15,292 bases of DNA. It comes from CAZGYE01 sp964530165 (lineage in GTDB: Bacteria > Planctomycetota > Planctomycetia > Planctomycetales > Planctomycetaceae). The stretch covers positions 1 through 15,292 of the forward strand of contig CAZGYE010000117.1 of the NCBI GenBank assembly GCA_964530165.1, read 5' to 3'. The position numbers and the translations under genes were made by a program. Under the pieces are notes generated by a model, which was given only the letters and a program-made list of their open reading frames with translations, did not search any database and was not told where the DNA came from. Position 1 is the stretch's first letter; every line of letters starts with the position of its first letter. Below are positions 7,098 to 12,708 of the stretch, piece after piece.

Positions 7098-7291
7098 TCT
7101 CAGAGCTTTTCAAACGCCCTGTGAGGTCGAACAAAACGTTGCCCGCGGTCAGCTTGGACTTGACGTAAATCGAATGATTGTCAAAATCTGCGGTCCGAAA
7201 CCACGTCCCGTGGCGTTCGCTGCGCGGCGTTCGTGAGCCGGCGCGAGCACGTCGACCGAAAACTCACCCGAAACCAGGGAAGGTTTCCACA

Positions 7292-7969
7292 ATGAAGCGG
7301 TGGTTGACGCATCTGATGATCTTCGTGTATGTGGGAGCGCTTTGTGTCGGCTTGGTCTGTCACACGCTTGAGTTCGGCACGACCGCGCATCCGGGGATGT
7401 ACTTCCTGGTGTGGGACATGTTTCGCGGATGGTCGGCGTTTGCCACGCGGACGCACGTTCTCGGCGAGGGGGAAGACGGAAACTTTTACAGACTGGCGCC
7501 CGGTCCGTGGGGCGAATTTCAGCCGTTCGGCGACATCGGACGCCGGCACTACGACGTGCTGTTCAACACGTCCGGACGGTTGGCGATGAACACGCTGAAA
7601 CACACGCAGCACGGCCCGATGACGCGCGTGTTTGTCGTCGAGGAATGCTGGCCGAAAAAGTTCAACGTGCCGGACCGAATCTGGAAACGCCGATACGACG
7701 AACCAAAAGACGTCCAGAAGTATTACCACGTGAAATCGATGTTCACACCGGAAGGCGTGCAGATAGCCAACTACCCAACATGGGTCGCAAAGCAATACGC
7801 ACTGCGGGTTGCCAACAATCCGCGACTGCTTGCCGACTGGCATCGCGGACGGGAATTCTACACGGTCAACCCGCGAAGTCGAGATAGGGGCCCGGTTGGT
7901 TCCGACAAGTCGACCGGCTCGTCTTTAGACGCTCCCGCTCGCTCGCCGTATCGCAGCAACGCTGATTGA
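7292..7969 (+). CDS. Membrane-anchored protein of unknown function, first gene of the HTTM cluster
   Basis: A 225-residue protein, not recognised. Residues about 5-23 form one hydrophobic helix (LTHLMIFVYVGALCVGLVC) that could be an uncleaved anchor. The rest is soluble, aromatic and basic (YFLVWDMFRGWSAF, FYRLAPGPWGEFQPFGDIGRRHYD, VVEECWPKKFNVPDRIW). The last 30 residues look disordered. ATG 7292 was chosen because AGGGAAGG lies 8 nt upstream; an upstream in-frame start at 7178 lacks such a site. The next gene begins 32 nt after the stop, so they are probably cotranscribed. The conserved-looking Trp, Phe and His pattern suggests a real folded domain that acts with the HTTM protein outside the membrane; this is inference from context. 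Confidence 0.82.
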   Translation: MKRWLTHLMIFVYVGALCVGLVCHTLEFGTTAHPGMYFLVWDMFRGWSAFATRTHVLGEGEDGNFYRLAPGPWGEFQPFGDIGRRHYDVLFNTSGRLAMNTLKHTQHGPMTRVFVVEECWPKKFNVPDRIWKRRYDEPKDVQKYYHVKSMFTPEGVQIANYPTWVAKQYALRVANNPRLLADWHRGREFYTVNPRSRDRGPVGSDKSTGSSLDAPARSPYRSNAD

Positions 7970-8001
7970 AGCTGACTCACATAGTGCAGGACCACACACA
8001 C

Positions 8002-9537
8002 ATGACACCCGCAGCAACCACGTCCGCCCATTCCGGACCCCGGAACCGCATCAGCCGATTCTTCTATGCTGAAGAAGTCCCCGTCACGCTGGCGCTGATT
8101 CGGATCGTCTTGCCGGTGGCCCTGTTTTGCGTGATGCTCATGCGCTGGCCACACGTGCGGGAACTGTATTCGGCCGACGGTGCGCCGTCGCAACTGTCGT
8201 ACGGTTACGGATGGGGGAATCTGCTGCCTGAGCTTCCCGGCAGCGTCGCGGTCGCATTGTTCACGGCGATGCTGTTTTTCCTGCTCACCAGCTCCATCGG
8301 CTGGTGCACCCGGATCTCGTTGGTCGCTTCGACAATTCTGTATACCTATTTCAATCTGCTGGACAGCATCGGCACGATGACCAAGTATTCGGCGATCGCC
8401 TCGCACGTGCTGCTGTTGTTGTGCTTTTCGTGCTGCGGGTCGATTTGGTCCCTCGACAGCCGGCTGCAGCGAACCGGGCGGAAAAACTTCTGGCCGGGTG
8501 AACCATCCACCGCCTGGCCGAGATCGCCCGCCTGGCCGCGCCGCCTGATCCAATTGCTGATTGGCTTTGTCTACTTCGGCGCTGCCATTACCCAGATGCA
8601 CACTCCAGAGTTCTTCAGCGGCAACCAACTGCTGTTTTGGACGGTGACCAACGTCAATTACAGTCATCCGCTGGGTGAGTATTTGAGCTTGTTTCCGGCC
8701 GTGTTGATCGTCTTTGCCTACATAACGATCGTCTGGGAGGTGCTCTTCGTTTTCCTGGTCTGGAAGGGTTGGGGTCGCGTCTGCATGCTCTCTCTGGGGG
8801 CAGTGTTCCACGCCATGACGGCGCTGACATTGGGACTGTATGTCTTTCCTGTCATTTGTTTGATCACCTATTTGTCATTCTTCGGTGAGCAGGACGTCCG
8901 TAATCTGGCGTACCACTGGCGGCGTTGGAACCGGCAACGAGGCTGGCGCCGTGGTCAAGCCAACTCGCGCGCGCTACGACTGCCGAGGGTTTCCATTCCA
9001 CACAGCTTGCGGTTTCCGTCTCCGGTGGTATTGGGCTTTACGGCCGTGCTGCTGGCCATCTTGGGGAGCGAGATCGAATACCAGATGGATCCTTACAAAG
9101 TGCGCGGCCCGGACGGGCCGCTGTCGTTGGAACGCATCGACAGCGAGCTGGCCCAGCGAATGATCGGCCCCGAAACTCCGCTGAGGCGCGAAGACCAGTT
9201 CTTCGCGTTCGACATCGGCACGACGTTAGTCGGCAAGGTTTTAGTCAATCGTCGTCGCGAATTCCGCCACGGAGAGACGTTGATTGCCCAGTGCCTCTTG
9301 AGTCCACCTCACGATGACATGTGGGTGGAATGCAACTTGCACGACGCCGACGACCACCTCATTGACCGCGTCGGATCGATGGTCTCGCGCGAGATGCTGC
9401 GGGCGAATTACTTCTACAAACTGCCCGCGTCGCTCGAACCGGGTGATTACTTTCTGGTTCTGAAAAGCGCCGGTCAGGAAATTTGCCGACGCAAGGTGAC
9501 CTTGCGGCCCGGCGCGAAAAGCCCGGTTGCCAACTAG
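8002..9537 (+). CDS. HTTM-domain (vitamin K-dependent gamma-carboxylase-like) integral membrane protein
   Basis: A 511-residue polytopic membrane protein. Hydrophobic helices are evident at about 28-48 (VTLALIRIVLPVALFCVMLM), 75-97, 103-122, 128-147, then RLIQLLIGFVYFGAAITQM, three more around AVLIVFAYITIVWEVLFVFLVW and GLYVFPVICLITYLSFF, and a last one at FTAVLLAILGS before a soluble C-terminal region of about 150 residues. The arrangement and the RFF..E..PVTLALIRI start fit the HTTM family, related to vitamin K-dependent gamma-carboxylase but without known enzymatic activity in most bacteria. The C-terminal part (ETLIAQCLLSPP, LEPGDYFLVLKSAG) looks like a beta-sandwich. ATG 8002 is preferred, with AGG about 11 nt upstream; TTG 7966 or GTG 7984 are possible and would overlap or abut the previous stop. 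Confidence 0.86.
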   Translation: MTPAATTSAHSGPRNRISRFFYAEEVPVTLALIRIVLPVALFCVMLMRWPHVRELYSADGAPSQLSYGYGWGNLLPELPGSVAVALFTAMLFFLLTSSIGWCTRISLVASTILYTYFNLLDSIGTMTKYSAIASHVLLLLCFSCCGSIWSLDSRLQRTGRKNFWPGEPSTAWPRSPAWPRRLIQLLIGFVYFGAAITQMHTPEFFSGNQLLFWTVTNVNYSHPLGEYLSLFPAVLIVFAYITIVWEVLFVFLVWKGWGRVCMLSLGAVFHAMTALTLGLYVFPVICLITYLSFFGEQDVRNLAYHWRRWNRQRGWRRGQANSRALRLPRVSIPHSLRFPSPVVLGFTAVLLAILGSEIEYQMDPYKVRGPDGPLSLERIDSELAQRMIGPETPLRREDQFFAFDIGTTLVGKVLVNRRREFRHGETLIAQCLLSPPHDDMWVECNLHDADDHLIDRVGSMVSREMLRANYFYKLPASLEPGDYFLVLKSAGQEICRRKVTLRPGAKSPVAN

Positions 9538-9556
9538 ACTGGGCAGGCGTAGACTT

Positions 9557-9675
9557 GAGGTGTCGAGACAGTTTCGCCACCGGACGTGTCCGGCGCTCTG
9601 GGGCCACCTTGTTCTTGCGTCGCGCGGAGCAAGCTCCGCGGCTAAATTGATCTGCCCGACATGGTTCGACACCTC
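9557..9675. repeat. Nested inverted repeat between the HTTM and NTF2-like genes
   Basis: An outer pair, GAGGTGTCGA (9557-9566) and TCGACACCTC (9666-9675), is perfectly complementary. It encloses two smaller perfect hairpins: CCGGAC/GTCCGG (9580-9585, 9588-9593) and CGCGGAGC/GCTCCGCG (9623-9630, 9633-9640). The whole could fold as a three-way junction. It lies within a probable operon and ends 18 nt before the start of the next gene. Confidence 0.7.
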
Positions 9676-9693
9676 GACTCGAGGCGCACGCGG

Positions 9694-10248
9694 ATGTGGT
9701 TTACCGAGACCCCCTGGCCGCCGATACTCTTTTGCGCTGCACTGGCGGTTGTGTTGATCGCCGGCTGGTCTGCCGATCGCCGCGCGAGTTATTTGCTGGG
9801 CGTGCTTTGCCTAGTGGTGGCCAGCGGCGTCATTTACGCCGTCGAACGTTACATCGTCACCGACGCCGAGCAGATTGAAGAGTCCGTCTACGGAATCGCG
9901 TCCGCGTTTCAGCAGCATAAACTTGACGAAACATTGGAATTCATTTCGCCCCGGGCGCCGCAAATCAAGGAGCTGGTCACGCTGGGGATGAAGATGGTCG
10001 ACGTCGACGACGATCTGCGAATCCGCGACCTGCACGTCACGATGAAATCAGAGAACTCGCGAGGGATTGCCCACTTCCGCGCCAACGCGACGATTTCTGC
10101 CACCGGACAAGGCAGCCTCGGCCGACATTCGTCGCGCTGGGAGTTGACGTGGCAGCGCGAAGCGGACCAGTGGAAGGTCATCCGCGTCCGCAGGCTGCAT
10201 TGGCAAACCGGTCAAGAGATCCCCAATCCCTTGGCTTCCACGGAATAG
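9694..10248 (+). CDS. Membrane-anchored protein with an NTF2/SnoaL-like domain
   Basis: A 184-residue protein with two membrane helices (about residues 10-24 and 32-50) followed by a soluble domain. That domain starts with a helix (DAEQIEESVYGIASAFQQHKLDETLEFIS), has a middle strand (IRDLHVTMKSENSRGIAHFRANATIS) and ends with WELTWQREADQWKVIRVRRL. This helix-then-curved-sheet pattern with a terminal W..DQWKV motif is typical of NTF2/SnoaL-like domains. No active-site residues can be assigned, so a binding or scaffolding role is possible. ATG 9694 has GAGG about 9 nt upstream; ATG 9661 lies inside the outer arm of the inverted repeat and has no clear site. It is the third gene of the HTTM cluster, 156 nt after the HTTM stop. 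Confidence 0.8.
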   Translation: MWFTETPWPPILFCAALAVVLIAGWSADRRASYLLGVLCLVVASGVIYAVERYIVTDAEQIEESVYGIASAFQQHKLDETLEFISPRAPQIKELVTLGMKMVDVDDDLRIRDLHVTMKSENSRGIAHFRANATISATGQGSLGRHSSRWELTWQREADQWKVIRVRRLHWQTGQEIPNPLASTE

Positions 10249-10274
10249 CCGCCCGCGCACGCTGTGCACCGAGG

Positions 10275-10610
10275 TTACGGCAACACATCGAACCAGTCCT
10301 CTCGAATGACCGTCAGGTCGGTGCTGTTGCCGCTGCGCATGTAGATGCGTTTGTAGCGGTATCCGCCGCGAACCGCAACTCCAGGGCCGTAGCCGGTGAT
10401 CGCCCGCCGATAAGCCGAGCGACTGTGCGGCCTGGGGTAATCGGCCGCCTTCTCGGGCGGGATGTCGTGACTGTAATACGACCGCTGAAACATCCAACCG
10501 CCGCCATACGCTTCAGACGAGGGCATCGCCGCCGCCAGCACTAAGAACACGCCCAGGGCAAGCGCCCCGACCGACTTTCTGGAAATCACGACGTCTTGAG
10601 CTTGCATCAT
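10275..10610 (-). CDS. Small exported protein, unknown function
   Basis: A 111-residue product with a signal peptide: basic ISRKS, hydrophobic VGALALGVFLVLAAAM, and a likely signal peptidase site at SEA-YG near residue 34. The mature part is rich in Tyr, Arg and Gly (SYYSHDIPPEKAADYP, GYGPGVAVRGGYRYKRIYMR) and has no motif I recognise. Starts are uncertain: ATG 10610 and ATG 10607 are adjacent, and TTG 10649 would add 13 basic residues in front of the signal; none has a strong ribosome binding site. It is convergent with the NTF2-like gene, with only 26 nt between the stops and no clear terminator. Confidence 0.65.
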   Translation of the reverse strand: MMQAQDVVISRKSVGALALGVFLVLAAAMPSSEAYGGGWMFQRSYYSHDIPPEKAADYPRPHSRSAYRRAITGYGPGVAVRGGYRYKRIYMRSGNSTDLTVIREDWFDVLP

Positions 10611-10929
10611 GTTGCCGTCAGCGTGTTTTGTGTTGCGTTTCCTCGACAAAATGCCGCCATGATGTTGATCGTTGGCAACATCTCAGCCGTAATTCGACCC
10701 GGTTGACAGAACGTGCATCTTCTGCGCCAAAACGCTGCCCTTTTCGTCGTCGGCCGCTGCGAACGCCCTCATTCGCAACTGTCTAGCCGAATGCAGTCAT
10801 AAGGAAATCAGGAATCCAGGAAAAACACGATTCCCGAGATTCCTGTTTTCCTGGTTTCCTAATAATCCTCCCCTTGCCACGAAATGCACCGTTGCGAGGG
10901 ACCTGCTCCAGACGGTTATCGTGTCACCC
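10611..10929. other. Intergenic region between two minus-strand genes
   Basis: About 320 bases that should hold the promoter of the small exported protein and the 3' end signals of the lipoprotein gene. The one clear structure is the AGGAA-type hairpin at 10802-10860. No conserved open frame was seen. Confidence 0.55.
10802..10860. repeat. Hairpin of AGGAA-type heptads
   Basis: Arms 10802-10822 and 10840-10860 are complementary at 18 of 21 positions around a 17-nt loop. The left arm reads as heptads AGGAAAT, CAGGAAT, CCAGGAA. It lies 70 nt downstream of the lipoprotein stop (minus strand) and could stop transcription, but no U-run follows the stem on that strand. Confidence 0.7.
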
Positions 10930-11562
10930 TCATTTTTCCAGCGGGATGCCGGCGGCTTTGTAGCGTCTGGCCTTCTCGGCTTTGTCTTCCAGGATGACGA
11001 CACCGCCGGCTTTCTCGTCGTATCCATACATCTGATACGGCGGAAGCATGGCAAACTCGATTCTCAGTTGCCCGGCGAGTTTCGTGTATTCTGCGTAGGT
11101 CGGATAGCGTCCGTTCGTGGCCTTGATGATGTCCAACTGGTGCTTGAAATTGGCGGTGCTGGCGCGTGACGTTGCGGAAACATAGGCCGACGCCGCCACG
11201 GTCAATGGATCGCTGCCGGCGACCTTGTTCTCGACGATGACCAGGTTGGGGTTTTCCTTCATGGCCTTTTGCATGTCGACGACCTTCGCGGTCATTTTGC
11301 CGATAATGCTCGACTTTTTCTGGCCGCCCTGTGGCGGATGCGTTGTGGGCGGAGCAGTTGCCGGTTGTTTGGCTTTGACCTCAGCGCCGTTTCCGGCCGG
11401 CTTGGGCTTCGGCTTACCGGCCGGTTCGACGCCCGCCATGTCGCCGACCGGTGCGATCCCCGGCGGAGTCGCTGTCGTTTTCCGTTTTGTTTCCAGCATG
11501 TCAGCAGGGTCCGTGCATCCGGACAGATAGATCAACGTCAGTCCGAGAAGTGTGGCTCTCAT
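10930..11562 (-). CDS. Lipoprotein with proline/lysine-rich linker, unknown function
   Basis: A 210-residue lipoprotein. RATLLGLTLIYLSGC gives a short signal with lipobox LSGC and the lipid-bearing Cys at residue 16. A low-complexity Pro, Lys, Ala and Thr linker (about residues 25-85, with GKPKPKPAGNG and TAPPTTHPPQGG) would carry the C-terminal domain away from the membrane. That domain (from about VVDMQKAMKENPNLVIV) includes STANFKHQLDIIKATNGRYPTYAEYTKL and PPYQMYGYDEKAGGVVIL. The '..ATNGRYPTYAEY' segment recalls pseudopilin-like C-terminal regions, but no N-terminal pilin helix is present. ATG 11562 is preferred over the adjacent ATG 11565 because AAGGAG ends 6 nt before it. The gene is divergent from the nucleotidyltransferase. 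Confidence 0.82.
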   Translation of the reverse strand: MRATLLGLTLIYLSGCTDPADMLETKRKTTATPPGIAPVGDMAGVEPAGKPKPKPAGNGAEVKAKQPATAPPTTHPPQGGQKKSSIIGKMTAKVVDMQKAMKENPNLVIVENKVAGSDPLTVAASAYVSATSRASTANFKHQLDIIKATNGRYPTYAEYTKLAGQLRIEFAMLPPYQMYGYDEKAGGVVILEDKAEKARRYKAAGIPLEK

Positions 11563-11657
11563 CATCGGCTCCTTGGGCGTCGCATGATCCGAAAAGCGGC
11601 TGCAGTCAGTCGAATTATACACGAATCTCGATTACAGTTCGAATCGGGAAGCGAGTT

Positions 11658-11713
11658 CAGGCTTCAGGCTACTGCCAACTGCCAACTGCCGACTGGCCTC
11701 AGGCTACAGGGAA
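11658..11713. repeat. Degenerate heptanucleotide tandem repeat (CAGGCTT/CTGCCAA type)
   Basis: Eight successive 7-nt units keep register and all begin with C: CAGGCTT, CAGGCTA, CTGCCAA, CTGCCAA, CTGCCGA, CTGGCCT, CAGGCTA, CAGGGAA. The array lies in the 215-nt divergent region between the lipoprotein and nucleotidyltransferase genes. Confidence 0.8.
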
Positions 11714-11777
11714 AACATGGCAATTTGAAGTCCGCCTGCCGATTCTCACAGTGAGTCTTTGGGAAGACCGAATCCGC

Positions 11778-12401
11778 ATGGAGCCACCACACCGTTTATT
11801 CGCCGTCGTTCCCGCGGCCGGGGCGAGCCGTCGCATGGGACAGCCGAAACTGCTGCTGCCGTTAGGGAGCAAGACGATCATCGCCCGGCTGCTGGACGTG
11901 CTGGATCGGGTTGAGATTGCCGAGAGGTTCGTCGTTGTGCGTCCCGACGACGAACCCTTGCGGGCTGCGGTGAGAGAGGCCGGTGCGACAATCGTCCAAC
12001 CGAAGGTCGCGCCGCCGCACATGCGCGACAGCGTCGAATGCGCCTTGGCCGAGATTCGCCGTCGACACAGCCCCGCAGTAGAAGAGGGATGGTTGCTCAC
12101 GCCCGCCGATCACCCGATGCTCGAACCAAACGTGCTCGACGTGCTGCTCGGTCGCTGGCTGCGGGACGATTGCCGCGTTTTGGCGCCGACGTTCGGCGGT
12201 CGCCGTGGGCATCCGACGCTCTTCCGCTGGGAGCTGGCCGAGGAAGTCGCCGACATTCCACCCGATCGGGGCCTGAATTGGCTGCTTGCGGAGCACAGTA
12301 CCGAGGTGCTGGAAATTGCCGTCGACGATCCGGCCGTCGTCACCGATCTCGATACGCTGCAAGATTACGACGCACTCGTGAAGCGCTGGCGGGAGGGTTG
12401 A
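11778..12401 (+). CDS. MocA/MobA-like nucleotidyltransferase
   Basis: A 207-residue NTP_transf_3 protein. VVPAAGASRRMGQPKLLLPL (residues 10-29) is the nucleotide-binding signature, with Arg18 and Lys24. TPADHPML carries the metal-binding Asp111. FGGRRGHPTLF (139-149) is the motif that points to the MocA/CoxI-like branch, in which members attach CMP to molybdopterin for xanthine dehydrogenase or CO dehydrogenase type enzymes. The C-terminal VVTDLDTLQDY (Asp190, Asp192) is also typical. No molybdenum enzyme is in the window, so a cytidylyltransferase role is likely but unproven; other sugar- or cofactor-nucleotidyltransferases share the fold. ATG 11778 starts directly before the Rossmann strand; an open frame extends further upstream only through the heptad repeat. 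The TGA stop lies inside the TTGAGAG repeat that follows. Confidence 0.87.
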   Translation: MEPPHRLFAVVPAAGASRRMGQPKLLLPLGSKTIIARLLDVLDRVEIAERFVVVRPDDEPLRAAVREAGATIVQPKVAPPHMRDSVECALAEIRRRHSPAVEEGWLLTPADHPMLEPNVLDVLLGRWLRDDCRVLAPTFGGRRGHPTLFRWELAEEVADIPPDRGLNWLLAEHSTEVLEIAVDDPAVVTDLDTLQDYDALVKRWREG

Positions 12402-12425
12402 GAGTCGAAGGTTGAGAGTTGAGAG
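12396..12425. repeat. TTGAGAG-type heptads, left arm of a large inverted repeat
   Basis: Four 7-nt units in register: GGTTGAG, AGTCGAA, GGTTGAG, AGTTGAG. The 30 bases are complementary at 26 of 30 positions to 12520-12549. The nucleotidyltransferase stop codon (12399-12401) is part of the first unit. Confidence 0.8.
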
Positions 12426-12464
12426 ATTTGGCGATGACAATCTGGCGGACATCGCCCAGCGATC

Positions 12465-12518
12465 AAAGCCCACGGGCCGCGGCCCGTGGGGTCCCGCCGG
12501 TTGCCACCGGCGGGCTTT
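12465..12518. repeat. Nested double hairpin (cruciform-like REP element)
   Basis: An outer stem AAAGCCC (12465-12471) and GGGCTTT (12512-12518) encloses a perfect 22-nt palindrome at 12469-12490 (centre GGCCGCGGCC), which shares its first three bases with the outer stem. A second hairpin, CCCGCCGGT/ACCGGCGGG (12493-12501 with 12506-12514), has a 4-nt loop. It sits in the middle of the loop between the heptad arms. Confidence 0.85.
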
Positions 12519-12519
12519 G

Positions 12520-12608
12520 CTCTCGACTCTCAACTCTCGACTCTCAACTCTTCACTCTCAACTCTTCACTCTCAACTCTTCACTCTCAACTCTTCACTCT
12601 CAACTCTT
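12520..12608. repeat. CTCTCAA/CTCTTCA heptad tandem array, cut off by the assembly gap
   Basis: Units keep 7-nt register throughout: CTCTCGA, CTCTCAA, CTCTCGA, then from 12541 four full copies of the 14-nt double unit CTCTCAACTCTTCA and 12 bases of a fifth, ending at the first N. A degenerate continuation (CACTCAA, CTCCCCT) is seen at 12711-12724 beyond the gap. Confidence 0.95.
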
Positions 12609-12708
12609 NNNNNNNNNNNNNNNNNNNNNNNNNNNNNNNNNNNNNNNNNNNNNNNNNNNNNNNNNNNNNNNNNNNNNNNNNNNNNNNNNNNNNNNNNNNN
12701 NNNNNNNN
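12609..12708. other. Assembly gap (100 Ns)
   Basis: Exactly 100 undetermined bases interrupt the tandem array. The round number suggests a placeholder, so the true length is unknown. Any translation across it is meaningless. Confidence 0.95.

Larger units (their letters stand above)
6780..7291. other. Divergent intergenic region
   Basis: About 510 bases separate the divergent amidohydrolase and anchored-protein genes, so promoters for both should lie here. None can be assigned with confidence. The middle (6966-7097) holds a cluster of hairpin repeats, listed separately. Open frames across it, such as 6812-7078 minus, simply read through those repeats and have no recognisable product. Confidence 0.65.

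Noticed and set aside
8002..9537. HTTM protein as a true vitamin K-dependent gamma-carboxylase
   Set aside because: Only the general membrane architecture matches; I cannot place the catalytic residues, so the broader family name is used.
10249..10274. Intrinsic terminator between the convergent NTF2-like and exported-protein genes
   Set aside because: Only 26 nt, with no stable stem and no T-run on either strand.
12541..12608. Tandem 14-nt repeat as a possible CRISPR array
   Set aside because: Units are directly adjacent with no variable spacers and no cas genes are nearby.
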